Positions 19,401 to 31,326 are shown, numbered from the stretch's first letter. The stretch is 64,000 nt of DNA from Ww85 sp963745765 (GCA_963745765.1 CAVUYQ010000019.1:1-64000), one strand, 5' to 3'. Numbers and translations are program-made. The notes: a model not told the origin generated them from the sequence alone.

Positions 19401-19717
19401 ACAGGTATCAGGGAAATCAGCAGGCCTTTATTAGCCAGAAAATGATATCGAGAGTCACATAGGTTAGCTGCTCCAGCTGTTTGTGCTTCTCGTTTTCGTC
19501 AAGTATATGCAGGGTTTCTTGGCGATTATGCGGAGGCGGAGCATCGCCGGAGGAAGACGCGCAAAATTCAGCCCGATGGCAATCGGGGTCCTGTCTCGCT
19601 GGAATCGAATCCAATTCGAATGGCTTTTTGATAGAGGTCCTCCGGCGGGTAAGGTGAATTTCTCAGCCCTGCCCTGCGTCTCGGCTGAATTTATTATTTT
19701 TTATAACAATTGGCGAC

Positions 19718-19733
19718 TGGCATCCATCTTGCT
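19718..19733 (+). promoter_or_regulatory. Sigma-54-type -24/-12 promoter
   Basis: TGGCATCCATCTTGCT has GG and GC separated by exactly ten bases and matches the TGGCAY-N5-TTGCW consensus well. It lies about 120 bases upstream of the proposed treZ start, in the correct direction. If used, trehalose synthesis would depend on RpoN and an enhancer-binding activator. Confidence 0.5.
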
Positions 19734-19753
19734 GTGTATATGACATGTAAAGA

Positions 19754-19785
19754 TACGTCTGCAGCTATCTACGTCTGCAGCTATC
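19754..19785. repeat. Perfect 16-bp tandem duplication
   Basis: TACGTCTGCAGCTATC occurs twice without spacer, just downstream of the sigma-54-like promoter. It contains the palindrome CTGCAG. It could be slippage or a doubled binding site. Confidence 0.6.
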
Positions 19786-19850
19786 CAAGCCGATCCGGGA
19801 GAAGGATGATGGTGTCATTTTTATATCCACGCATACAAGCTGATTTTTCA

Positions 19851-22800
19851 ATGTCTTCGATGCCTTTTGGTGCCCGCATTCTCCCGGATAATGGCGTGCT
19901 CTTCCGGTTTTGGGCTCCCGGAGCAAGAGAAGTTGATCTCTGTTTGCTGGCTGATGCAGGTCAACCTGCACTATCTCGCATGACGGCAGAACCCGAAGGA
20001 TGGTTTGTTCTGCATCACCAAACAGCAGCAAAAGGCGATCGATATCAGTTCAGGATCGATAGTGGCCTGATGGTCCCTGATCCGGCCAGCCGCTGCCAGG
20101 CGGCGGATATACACGGACCGAGCGTAATTTACGACCCGGAGGAGTTTTGCTGGCACGATCAAAAATGGACAGGCAGGCCATGGCAGGAGGTGGTTATATA
20201 CGAACTGCACACGGGGACATTTTCACCGCAGGGAACTTTTGCCGGAATCACCGAACGATTGGACTATTTTGTCGATCTCGGGATCACCGCCATTGAGCTG
20301 ATGCCCGTAGCCCAGTTTCCGGGCAGCTACAACTGGGGGTATGACGGAGCCCTGCTTTTTGCACCCTGCAGCAGCTACGGCGGTCCTGAAGAGCTGAAAA
20401 CCCTGGTCCAAACCGCACACGATAAGGGCCTCATGGTTTTTCTCGATGTGGTTTACAATCACTTTGGCCCGGAAGGCAATTATCTCTTTGTCTATGCCAG
20501 GAATGAATTCTTCACCGAGCAGTTCCATACGCCATGGGGTTCAGCGATACGGTTCTCCGGTGAAGGCAGTAGAACGGTGCGGGATTTTTATATTGCAAAT
20601 GTTCTCTACTGGTTGGAGGAATATCACTTTGACGGCCTGCGTTTTGACGCCGTTCATTGCATTTTCGACCGCTCCGATCCCGATATCCTGGAAGAAATCG
20701 CCCTGGCGGTTCAACAGGGTCCGGGATCGGAAAGACATATCCATCTGATCCTGGAAAACGATAGCAATAGCGCCCACTATCTTGAAAGACAATCCGACGG
20801 TCAACCGAAATTTTTTACGGCCCAGTGGAATGACGATATTCATCACGCCTGCCATGTTCTGTTGACCGGGGAAACGGAAGGATACTATGTCGATTACAGG
20901 AATAGTCCTATAGAATATCTCGGTCGATGTCTGACAGAAGGATTCGGCTACCAGGGGGAACGGTCAAATTTTCGCCGGGGAGATGTCGGGGCGAACCGAG
21001 TGCTCATTTATCGCCACTCTGTTTTATCTCTTTTCTCCAGAATCATGATCAGGTCGGTAATCGGGCCTTCGGGGAGAGACTTGTCACGCTGTCTGACAAG
21101 AAGGATCTCAAAATCACTATTGCTCTGCTTCTGCTTGCCCCTTCAATACCACTGCTCTTCATGGGTGAAGAATTCGGCGCGGACTGCCCCTTCTATTATT
21201 TCGGCGACTTTGAAGCGACTCTGGCTGAAAACATCACCAAAGGACGAAGAGCGGAATTTGCCCAATTCGCCCAGTTCAGTTCTCCGGAGCAGAGGAAACT
21301 CATTCCCGATCCCAGTGCAGAAAAGACCTACCTTTTATCCAAGCTCGACTGGAGCAAGAGCGAACAACAGGATCATCTTACCTTTCTCCGGCTCTATCAG
21401 ATACTGCTGGATATTCGCAAACGGGAGATTATCCCCCGCCTAGCTCCTGGCGAATCTCGGCAAACGGTGCGGGCCGGTTACAGGATCCTGTCGGAAAAGG
21501 CACTGAAAGCCTGGTGGCAAATGGCTGACGGTGCCACACTTACCGTGCTGTTCAATATGCAGCAGGAGAGCGTCGATGGCTCTGTGTTAACAATGCAGGG
21601 CAGGCTCCTCTATCACCTGGCGCCTGACGACCGGGATCCTTTCCAGTCAGGCTTCCTCCGCCAAAGAGTATTTTCTGGTACCTGGATAACGAGGAGGGAG
21701 CTGATGCCCGAAGATGTCTTGCGGGAACTTGGCTTGCTGTACGGCATGACCATTGAGCGGGTCCCGGCAAAAAACGGACTGGCAGGTGGGGAGGGCGAGC
21801 GATTACTGGCTGTTCTTCAGGCAGCGGGGGTGCCGATAAAAAATTTCGACCATGCCGCCGACCTTCTTCTGCAGTTGCGCCAGGAACAGTGGCAACAGAT
21901 GCTGGATCCGGTGCAAGTAGTACCCGAGTCGGATATGCCAGTATCGTTACTGCTGCGATTGCCGGAAACGGCGAAGCAGAGGTATGAGTGGGTTTTAACC
22001 GAAGAAGAAGGCAGGCAGCACCATGGCAGCTTTTCCCGGCATGAGCTGAACCCGGTTTCAGCCCCGGCCGAACCCGTCCCCCGCTCCGGTCTCTATCGTC
22101 TGGATGCGAAAATTACTCTGCCCTGCGGCTATCATCAGTTTATTATTCGGGATAGGCAGCATCAGCAAGAACAGGTCACAGCAAAACAGCTGCTGATCGT
22201 CACTCCGCAGCAATGCTACCTTCCCCCTAACCTGACTGGAGACAGCAGGGTTTGGGGGATCAGCAGCCATCTCCATGCGCTTCGATCCAGAAACAGCTGG
22301 GGCATAGGGGAATTTGCCGACCTGCAGCAGCTTCTGTCTCTGAGCGCGGCGCAGGGAGCGGCTACTGTGCATACCGGTCCGCTGCACTGTCCCTCCTCCA
22401 TGGAGTTTCCCAACCCCTATCGCCCTTGCTGGCGATCCGGGCTAAATGTACTCTTTATCAATATCGAAAATGTCGAAGATTTTGTGGAAAGCGATGAAGT
22501 GCAGAGCCATGTGGCTGATGCCAGGTTTCAGGCCCGGCTCGCCGCCCTCAGAAATCAACAACAGATCGATTACCAGGCTATAGCAGCGATTAAAGATGAA
22601 CTCTTCAAAAAGCTCTGGAAACACTTTTCTGACAATCACTTAAACCCTGAGACGGCCAGGGGAAGCGAGTTTCGCGACTTTCAGCAGAGGAGTGGAAAAA
22701 CGCTTCGCTATTACGCAATATTTTCCGCCATCCGGGAAGAATTTCTTCGTGCAGGTTTTTCCCGGCATGATTGGCGGGAATGGCCCGCTTCGCACCGCTC

Positions 22801-25800
22801 GCCGCAATCCAAGGCGGTATCCGCTTTTGCAGCAGAACATGAACAGGATATTGAATACCAGCAATATCTGCAATGGCAGGCGGAACTTCAACTGGCCGCC
22901 GTCGGCCGCCGTTCCATGGAACTGGGTCTCAAGGTCGGCCTGTTGACCGAATATGCCTATAATGTCGATCCCGCCGGTTTTGAAAGCTGGTACTATAAGG
23001 GACTCGTCCTGCCGGATACGGTCATAGCCGGAAAGCATGCCGGTTCCGATTTCATCGATCCTGCAGAGGGTCTGTCCCCGCTTTCGCCGTCCGGATTGAA
23101 AAAAAATTGCTATCAACCATTTATCGAAGGTCTGCACCATGCCATGCGGTACGCCGGTGCAGTTATCATCAGATCGATTGACGGCTATTTCAGGATCCAG
23201 CTCAAGCAAAAAGACCGGATCATGGAGGAAAAAGTATACCTCACCTTCCCCTTTGACGAACTACTGGGGATACTCAGCCTGGAAAGTCAGCGAAACCGCT
23301 GTCTGGTCATTGTCGATCAGATCGATCAACTGCCTCGTGAGCTGCAGACGAAAATCCTCAGCAGAAACATTTTTACCACTACCGTTTTGTTTCAGGCATG
23401 GGACCAAAAGCGTAACTGGCAGGAGACGGAAGACTATCCGGCAAACAGCCTGGTCAGCACTGCGGCACCCTTTCTGGCGAGCATGAAAGGATTGTGGAAG
23501 GGCAGGGATATTTCACAGAAAACAGAAGAAAATTATTTCCAGGACGACACCGAGAAAGAACGAGCGATTCTCGCCAGGGTGTCGGCTCGCGCCCACTTTC
23601 TCATCAGTCTCGGCCGAGCAGGTCTATTACCCGAGGATCGTTCGCTTGACCCTGCAGCCGTAGCCGGGATCGACCACGTGCTTATTGCGGCAGGTCAGGT
23701 TTTGCTGGCCAGGAGTCCTGCCAAAATCCTTCTCGTGTCCCTCAACGATCTCCAGGACATCGAAGCCCAGGTGGAACCACCGGCTCTTGTCGACCAGCAT
23801 TTCTGGCACCTGCGCTATGCGACCGAACTGGAAAACCTGATCGACGGCAGGGAAATAAAAGAACTCTTCGCTACCCTGTGCCGGGAGCGTGGTGCCGGGG
23901 TGGTTCACCCTTCAATCCTGGCTCCGGACCGGAAGAAAGGCCAGGGATTGAGTATACCCACCGCCTTCTATCGGCTACAGTTAAATAAGGACTTTACTTT
24001 CAGTCAGGCGGCAGAGATCATTCCCTACCTGAAGGGGTTGGGCATAAGCCATTGCTACGTCTCGCCTTTCCTGACGGCCAGGCCGGGCAGTTCCCATGGA
24101 TATGATATCATCGATCACTGTTCGCTCAACCCGGAGATTGGCAGCCGGAGGGATTTTGAAGACTTCGTTGCTGTACTCGAGGATAACCGGCTGGCCCTGC
24201 TCCTCGACATTGTCCCGAATCATATGGGCATAGGTTCCGACAACCAGTGGTGGATGGATGTCCTGGAAAACGGCCAAACCTCAAAATATGCCGGATATTT
24301 CGATATCAACTGGCAGCCCCAGCAAGCCGATCTGGTCGGCCGGGTCCTGCTGCCGGTCCTGGGCGACCATTACGGTAAAACACTGGAAAACGGCCAGCTG
24401 AATCTCTGCTTCAACAAAAATTCCGGCAGCTTCACCATCGCCTATTACCAGCAACGTTTTCCTGTCGATCCGGGGACCTATCCTTTCATTATGCATCATG
24501 ATCTGCAACGGCTGAGTAGTCGGCTGGGCAAGCAGCACAACGGCTATCTTGAACTGCAGAACCTCATCAGCTCTTTTGAGAATCTGCCGGATCGGCTGGA
24601 AACAACAGAGGAAAAACTTCGCATTCGTCAACGCGACAAAGAAGTCAGCAAGCGGATCCTGGCAAGACTCTGCCGGGAGCTTCCGGAGATAGATCAGTTT
24701 ATTGCAGAAAATGTCATCCTGTTCAACGGTTCACCCGGCAAGCCGGAAAGTTTTGACCTTTTGCACGACCTGCTGGAAAAGCAGGCTTACAGGCTGGCAT
24801 TCTGGCGGGTTGCCGCCGACGAAATAAACTATCGCCGCTTTTTCGATATCAACGACCTGGCTGGCCTCAGAGTGGAGGAAATCGAAGTATTTCGTGCCAC
24901 CCACCGGCTCATCCTGGATCTGATTACAACCGGCAAGGTCGATGGCTTAAGAGTCGATCACCCGGACGGGCTCTACGATCCCCGAGGATATTTCTTTCGG
25001 CTCGAGGCGGCCGCCGCAGGCGAGTCCTTTGAAAACATGCCGCCGACGCAACCAACTCCGACCAACAGGAAAAAGGTTTCTCTCTATGTGGTGGCGGAAA
25101 AGATACTGGCAGACTTCGAACACTTGCCCGGCAACTGGCCGATCTGCGGCACGACCGGCTACGATTTTTCCAATCTGCTCAACGGGCTGTTACTGGACAG
25201 CTCGGCTGAAAAATCGCTCACCTCTCTCTATCACCGTTTTATCGGCTCACGACTTGATTTTGATCAGATGGTCTATGACGGCAAAAAACTTATCATCGAG
25301 TCGGCCATGGTCGGAGAATTGAACGTACTGGCCACCCTGCTCTTTCGTCTGGCCAGATCAAATCGATTATCCAGGGACTTTACCTTGAATCGCCTGCGAC
25401 AGGCTCTGATCGAGATAATCGCCTGTTTTCCCGTCTACCGCACCTATATCGATTCTGAAAATATTCGCGAAGAAGATCTTCGTTTTATCGAATGGGCTGT
25501 GGCCAGGGCCAAGAAGCAGCAGCTGAACGATCCCAGCATTCTTGATTTTATCAAGAGCGTTCTGCTGCTGGAGCCAACAGCAGGCGGAAAAGACTTCCAG
25601 AAAAGGCTCGACTTTGTCCTGAAATTTCAACAGTACACCGGACCGGTTATGGCAAAGGGCCTTGAGGATACCTCCTTTTTTATCTATAACCGTCTTCTCT
25701 CTTTAAATGACGTCGGCGGTGAGCCGAAGAGATTTGGAACATCTTTGGCCGCCTTTCACCACACCAACCAGGAACGGCTGCGGCACTGGCCGCATGCCAT

Positions 25801-26866
25801 GCTGAACAGTTCGACCCATGATTCCAAACGCAGCGAGGATGTCAGGGTCAGGATCAACGTGCTTACCGAGATGGAGCCGAAATGGCGGCAGCAGGTGTAT
25901 CACTGGCGGAACCTGAACCGGGGGCTGAGGACTCATCTGGACCAGATGACCGCGCCAAGCAGAAATGATGAATATGCCTTTTACCAGAACCTCCTCGGAG
26001 TGTGGCCCAATGAGGATCTTGATGCAGAGGGGCATCGGCAGGTAGTTTCACGCATCAAGGAGGCCATGCTGAAGACTTGCCGAGAGGCAAAAGTGCATAC
26101 CAGCTGGACCTCCGCCAACGAGCCGTATGAAAAAGCTGTCATCGATTTCGTCGAAAGGGCTCTCGCCTGGACAGGGACGCCCTTTCTGGAAAATTTTCTG
26201 CCTTTTCAAAAAGAAGTCGGCTGGTTCGGTATGCTGAACGGTCTTACACAGGTTTTTTTAAAGCTGGTTTCCCCGGGCATACCCGATATCTATCAGGGCA
26301 ACGAGATCTGGCGATTCTGCCTGGTCGATCCGGACAACCGGCGACCGGTCGATTTCCGGAAAAGGCAGGCCATGCTGCGTTCCATGCAGGACAGGCTGAA
26401 GACAGTAACTGGCGGAGAAGAGCTGTACCTGCGGGAACTGCTGATGAATCTTCCGGATGGGCGTGCCAAGATGTTTGTCATCAGCGGTGCTCTTGGACTT
26501 AGAAACAGCTGGCCTGAGGTTTTCGAAAGCGGTGACTATATCCCCCTGGAGGTGACGGGCAGAAAGAGGCATCACCTTTGCGCCTTTGCCAGGCAAAGCA
26601 CCGACAGGATTGTTGTTGCCGTTGCTCCCAGGCTCTTTTGTACCCTGACACAGGGTACAAAAGAGCTGCCGCTCGGTGAAAAGATATGGCAGGACACGAG
26701 AATCAAACTTCCTGCTGGTAAAAACTGGGCAAACTTTAAGAATGTATATTCTGCTTCCCGGATAGAAGGAGAGGTGAGGCGGACCGATGGACAATCGATT
26801 GTTTTTCGTGCTGCGGATCTGCTGTGCTCCTGGCCTCTTGCCCTGTTGAAAGGAGTAATTTCCTAA
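19851..26866 (+). CDS. treZ/treY: TreZ - degenerate GH77 - TreY triple fusion (one frameshift)
   Basis: A reconstructed protein of about 2338 residues. Residues 1-616 are maltooligosyltrehalose trehalohydrolase TreZ: CBM48 (LFRFWAPGAREVDL), YNHFGPEGNY, GLRFDAVHCI, LILENDSN and QNHDQVGNRAFGERL; one indel near 20985 interrupts it just before the last motif. Residues about 617-1363 resemble amylomaltase (NSWGIGEFADLQQLL) but the three catalytic acids are not kept: IRSIDGYFRI, VIVDQIDQLP and VSTAAPFLAS replace the family motifs. Residues about 1364-2338 are maltooligosyltrehalose synthase TreY with FYRLQLNKDFTFSQA, GLRVDHPDGLYDP, VVAEKIL and STHDSKRSEDVR intact. Together TreY and TreZ convert glucan ends to trehalose. 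ATG 19851 is chosen because homology starts there; the ribosome site is weak. Confidence 0.88.
26632..26666. repeat. Perfect 16-bp palindrome inside treY
   Basis: GCTCTTTTGTACCCTG, loop ACA, then the exact reverse complement, within the C-terminal TreY coding region. The protein (PRLFCTLTQGTKELPLGE) shows no sign of an inserted segment at this point, so the hairpin is encoded by codon choice. Confidence 0.75.
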
Positions 26867-27061
26867 ATGAGCAGAAAGCGCAGAATATATACCGCAAACT
26901 ACATTTTTTTTCAAACAGATACATTCAGAGAAAACAGAGGCACGACATATATTGCACAATATCTGGTGATGTTATTGACCGTGAGTCAGATCGTCACCCA
27001 TAGGTGACAAACCTGTTGACCAACCTGGAAATCTTATCAAGCTTAAACAGGGAGGATTTTT

Positions 27062-28264
27062 ATGTTCGGATACATACGTAAATCAGCAGAGCAGCAGATT
27101 ACTGATCTGCTCAACACTGCCGATATTCGAGTTGACGGTGACAGGCCATGGGATATACAGGTTATAAACAGCGATTTATTCGATCGGATATCTTCTTTTG
27201 GTTCACTCGGTCTCGGCGAGACATACATGGATGGCTGGTGGGAATGCGAAGCGCTGGATCAGTTTTTCTTCAGGATTCTCCATCACGAAATCGATCAAAA
27301 ATTCCGGACCTGTCCACCGGTTGTTGTCAATGCAATAAGATCAAGGATCTTCAATCGGCAAAACAAACGAAAAGCTTTTGAGGTTGGCGAAAGGCACTAC
27401 GATGCCGGCAATGACCTCTTTGAACTCATGCTCGACCCCTCTATGGCCTACAGCTGCGGCTACTGGAAGGGTGCGGATAACCTGCAGCAGGCCCAGGAAG
27501 CCAAACTGGAGATGATCTGCCGCAAATTGCAGTTGTCGCCCGGCATGAAATTACTTGACATCGGCTGCGGCTGGGGAAGCCTTGTACGTTATGCGGCTCA
27601 ACACCACGGAGTTTCGGCGGTCGGCTTGACCATCTCCAAAGAACAGGCTGAACTGGCCAGAGAGCGCTGCGCCGGTTTGCCGGTAGACATCCGGCTCCAG
27701 GATTATCGGGAAACTAAAGGGACTTTCGATGCCGTTGTATCGGTGGGGATGTTTGAACATGTCGGCTATAAAAACTATCGCACCTTCATGCGAGTTGTCA
27801 GAAAATGTTTAGAGGATAACGGGCTCTTCCTGCTGCACACCATCGCCTCCAATGATACTGTCTACCATTGCGATCCCTGGTTTGATAAATATATTTTTCC
27901 CAATGGAATGCTGCCATCTATCAAGCAGATCGGAGACTCGATTGAACCGAAGTTTATCATGGAGGACTGGCACAATTTCGGCGCGGATTATGATCGTACT
28001 TTGATGGCCTGGCATGAAAACTTCGAAAACAACTGGCATATCCTGAAGGATCGCTATAACGAGCGATTCTATCGTATGTGGCGTTACTATCTTCTCTGTA
28101 TGGCCGGTTCTTTTCGTGCCAGGTATCTGCAGGTCTGGCAGGTGGTTATGTCTCCCCACGGCAAGCTTGGCGGATACGACAGTCTGCGCTGCCCAGCATG
28201 TGTCTGCAAATCAGTTTTTTCGGCGCAGGCACGATTTTCCGATCAGGCGAAGGCAAGACCATAA
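27062..28264 (+). CDS. cfa: Cyclopropane-fatty-acyl-phospholipid synthase
   Basis: A SAM-dependent enzyme that adds a methylene bridge to unsaturated acyl chains of membrane phospholipids, typically in stationary phase or stress. Family marks are HYDAGNDLFELMLD, the SAM loop LDIGCGWGSL near residue 165, GLTISKEQAELA, DYRETKGTFDAVVSVGMFEHVG and LLHTIASN. An AGGGAGG site precedes the ATG. The natural end is probably close to GGYDSLR; the last 25 or so residues (CPACVCKSVFSAQ and so on) look like out-of-frame reading of the adjacent mgtC remnant, so the 3' end was altered by a deletion or an indel. Confidence 0.93.
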   Translation: MFGYIRKSAEQQITDLLNTADIRVDGDRPWDIQVINSDLFDRISSFGSLGLGETYMDGWWECEALDQFFFRILHHEIDQKFRTCPPVVVNAIRSRIFNRQNKRKAFEVGERHYDAGNDLFELMLDPSMAYSCGYWKGADNLQQAQEAKLEMICRKLQLSPGMKLLDIGCGWGSLVRYAAQHHGVSAVGLTISKEQAELARERCAGLPVDIRLQDYRETKGTFDAVVSVGMFEHVGYKNYRTFMRVVRKCLEDNGLFLLHTIASNDTVYHCDPWFDKYIFPNGMLPSIKQIGDSIEPKFIMEDWHNFGADYDRTLMAWHENFENNWHILKDRYNERFYRMWRYYLLCMAGSFRARYLQVWQVVMSPHGKLGGYDSLRCPACVCKSVFSAQARFSDQAKARP

Positions 28265-28440
28265 AAGGATTGACGACTGCAGCAGCGATTCTGATCTGCA
28301 GCGTTATCGGTGTTTCCGCAGCGTTGAGGCAATGGCCGCAGCTACCGGCGTGACAGTTTTCTCCGTCATCATCTTGCGCATGGCTGCTTATCAGGCAATG
28401 GTGCTGGCCAAAAAAAATGATCAGGATCGTGGAGAATCAC
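28198..28440 (+). pseudogene. MgtC/SapB family remnant (C-terminal fragment)
   Basis: In the +1 frame relative to cfa, residues ISFFGAGTIFRSGEGKTIKG, LTTAAAILICSVIGVSAAL and, after another indel near 28330, MAAATGVTVFSVIILR match the conserved second half of MgtC-type membrane proteins. The first four or so membrane helices are missing. The remnant begins inside the 3' end of the cfa frame, so a deletion probably joined the two genes. No function is expected. Confidence 0.6.
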
Positions 28441-29044
28441 CCGTTACGACTCGACTGGTTGCAAAGCAGCATCAATGCTCTTCTTTGTGCGTTATCTGTT
28501 TCTGCGATCAATATCATTACCTGGTTTTGATCTTTTTCGAATCGATTTACCTTTTGTCACTGTCGTCTCTTTACTGCTTGCAAGATATGGATGATGAATT
28601 GCCCAGACTTCCTGCTTACGCAGCAAACACGTAAGTTCCAGGATGCGCGGCAGAGTGAATCTGGCGCAATGCCTTTATAAGCTTTACGGCATCTTGAATA
28701 ATGTGAATTACTCAAGATGATCTTACTTTTAAAATGAAGCAAAAAGTATACCGGCAGGTGCTGTTTATTGTTATTTCCCGGAAATGAAGCGAGGCACAGT
28801 TCAGATAAGCACGCCACAACGCGTAACTCTTTTTCTTTATGATCGTTGCCTCCTCTTTCTCTGCTCCGCCTCCTGCCGGCTCATTTTTTTCTCTTGCTGT
28901 GCCCCGTACTGAAACTTGTAGTAGCGATAATACTGATTAGATTTGCAATAATACGAATTATTAACAGAAAGTGCTTGGTAATGTTCTGGAATTTAATGTT
29001 TTATAAAGCACTCTCTTTTAAATTCCTCCTGGTTAGGTTGCACC
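28441..29044. other. Intergenic region after the mgtC remnant
   Basis: About 600 AT-richer bases with no gene, ribosome site or known RNA that I can support. Short hydrophobic frames around 28850-29110 lack translation signals. Confidence 0.35.
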
Positions 29045-30506
29045 ATGAGTCGACTGGCGACAGAACTGAGCTATGCCGTCCGGTTCAGAACGGTGGGCAA
29101 GTACTTTGGTAAGCTTTGCCTGGCACTGGCGATCTTGACTTCAGTGCCGCTTATCGTTTCCCTCATTTTCCAGAGATTTCAGCAGTAGCCTCAGGTATGC
29201 AGAGGCGGTTTTGCTACTCGGCGCTGCCGGTTTCTCCCTGTCTCGCTTGAAGGCCTCGCCACGAATACAGACGAATGAGGCAATGGTTATTGTCTCCCTG
29301 GTCTTTCTGATTATGCCCTTGTTGATGACCTATCCGATGATGGCTGCAGGACTGAATTTTTCAGATGCCCTGTTCGAGGCCGTCTCCGCCGGCACCACGA
29401 CCGGACTCAGTACCCTGGCTACGGTGGAAGACAAGCCCCGGATTTTTTTATTCACCCGCTCCTGGATGCAATGGTACGGAGGACTCGGAATTGTCATTCT
29501 CTCCCTGGCTCTTTTGATCCATCCGGGGCTCACCGCAAAAACTCTGGCTGTCACCTATAACCAGGAAGAGGACCTGGCAGGAGGGACCAAAGCCCACGCC
29601 CGGCGGGTGCTGTTTGCTTACAGCAGCCTCACTGTTCTTGGCATAGCGGTTCTATGGCTGCTTGGAGGAGATTTTTTCAACGCCGTTGTCTATACTTTTT
29701 CCGCCGTATCGACCGGTGGTTTCTCTCCCCATAACCTGAGCCTGCAAGGCTACGGATCATCGCCCGTGCAGTGGGCGGTAACGATTCTCTGCCTGGCCTG
29801 TTCATTTTCTCTTGCTCTTTATTCCAAGGGGTTTCAAAAGAGTTTACGATTGATCTATGAAGATATGCAGCTCCGTGCCTTGCTGACGGCGGCCCTGGTG
29901 ATTACGGGTATTTTAGTGTTCAGCTTGAATCTGCAGGGCATGGATTGGACCAGCGCCTGGCATCACGGACCGCTGCTGGCTTTTTCGGCACAGACCACTG
30001 CGGGCTTCTCTACCCTGGATCCAGCCCGGCTCGATCCCGCTTCGAAGGGAATATTGATAGTATCCATGGCCATCGGTGGCGGGGTCGGCTCGACCGCGGG
30101 AGGTTTTAAGATCCTGCGTCTGCTGATTCTTCTGCGCATTTTGTATCTCACAATTGTCCAGACCCGCCTTCCAGCCCATGCGGTGCTCAATCCCACCCTG
30201 GGTAAACGACGACTGGAGGATAAAGAGATCTACAACGCACTCGGAATTATCCTGTTGTTTACGATAGTGGTAATCCTTTCCTGGCTGTACTTTCTGGCCA
30301 TGGGATATGAGCCGATGAACTCCCTTTTCGAAGTTGTGTCGGCAACAGGGACTGTGGGTCTTTCAACGGGCATCAGCGGCCCGAACTTACCGGGAGTGCT
30401 GAAAGGTGTTCTCTGCGTCGATATGCTTATGGGACGCCTGGAGATAGTCGCCTGGATTGTCCTTTTATCACCGAAAACCTGGATAGGAAAACGAGCTGAG
30501 GTATAG
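29045..30506 (+). CDS. trkH: TrkH-type potassium uptake membrane subunit (frameshifted)
   Basis: A K+ channel-like transporter subunit with about ten membrane helices. The ATG at 29045 gives MSRLATELSYAVRFRTVGKY; a single-base shift near 29170 leads into SSSLRYAEAVLLLGAAGFSL. Four K+ selectivity-type loops are visible: VSAGTTTGLST, FSAVSTGGFSPHN, FSAQTTAGFSTLDP and VSATGTVGLSTG, plus GGGVGSTAGGFKILR. It ends five bases before the start of trkA, its cytoplasmic regulator, so the two form an operon. Apart from the shift the protein is complete at about 487 residues. Confidence 0.9.
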
Positions 30507-30511
30507 ATGAG

Positions 30512-31185
30512 ATGAGGATAGTTTTTATCGGTGCAAGCGAGTTGAGCGTAGAAACAGCGGACTGCTCATCAAGCGTGGTCATGAAGTCGTTATTATTGAA
30601 TCCGATCGGGACAAGATCGATGAACTCTCCGACGACCTGGATTGCAGTTTTCTGCATGGGGACGGCAGCAAGCCGCGGATTCTGCGTGAGGCCGGACCGG
30701 AGCAGACCGATGTGTTGTTCTGCCTCTCCGATGTGGATCAAAATAATATCATTGCCAGTCTGGTAGGAAGGTCTCTTGGTTTTGGCAGGGTGGTAACCCG
30801 TATTCAGGATCGTGACCTTGAAGCAATCTGCAGCGAACTGGGTCTTAACGACACCATCAGCCCCACGCGGACCATCAGTCGCTACCTGGCCGACTTCGTC
30901 AAAGGCATTGATATTCTTGAGCTGTCGACCATCATTAAGGACGAAGCCCGATTTTTCACCTTTGTCGCCGATAAGCACCAGGCAGGATCGCTTGATGACC
31001 TGGAATTGCCCGACATGGCCCGGGTTGTCTGTTATTATCGAAATGAAACCTTTCATCTGGCTGATGACGAATACACCATAAAGCCGCAGGACGAAGTGGT
31101 TATCCTGACCCATAGTGAAAATCTACCGAAGCTGCAGGAGCTTTTCACTCACGAGGAAGAGCCGGATGAACCGCAGTCAGATTAA
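30512..31185 (+). CDS. trkA: TrkA-type potassium uptake regulator (frameshifted)
   Basis: A cytoplasmic RCK protein that gates TrkH according to NAD(H) or nucleotides. MRIVFIGASELSVETA, one indel near 30558, then LLIKRGHEVVIIESD forms the Rossmann fold with the terminal acidic residue; HGDGSKPRILREAG and SDVDQNNIIASLVG follow, then a TrkA-C domain (DDEYTIKPQDEVVILTH). The length of about 224 residues shows one RCK unit, as in the KtrA/TrkA short type. It starts immediately after trkH. A separate TrkA-C fragment lies at 56320-56574. Confidence 0.88.
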
Positions 31186-31326
31186 CGGGAGCGCTGCAGG
31201 ATGCTGGAAGCATATTCTGCCCGGTGACCACCCGGCGGGACTGGACTTTTCCTGCGAAACAGGACGACAAGAAAGAGCAGAGTACAGCATCAATTTACTG
31301 TCGTCCTCACCTTATGATCCATTACA

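Larger units (their letters stand above)
19401..19850 (+). other. Leader region of the trehalose fusion gene
   Basis: No convincing gene is present. The region holds a 9-bp inverted pair GCCGGAGGA / TCCTCCGGC around 19547-19646, the sigma-54-like promoter at 19718-19733 and a perfect 16-bp tandem duplication at 19754-19785 in the presumed 5' leader of treZ. Confidence 0.45.

Noticed and set aside
19480..19650. Possible tRNA-like fold with a GAATCGAATCC segment
   Set aside because: No cloverleaf with proper acceptor and anticodon stems can be drawn.
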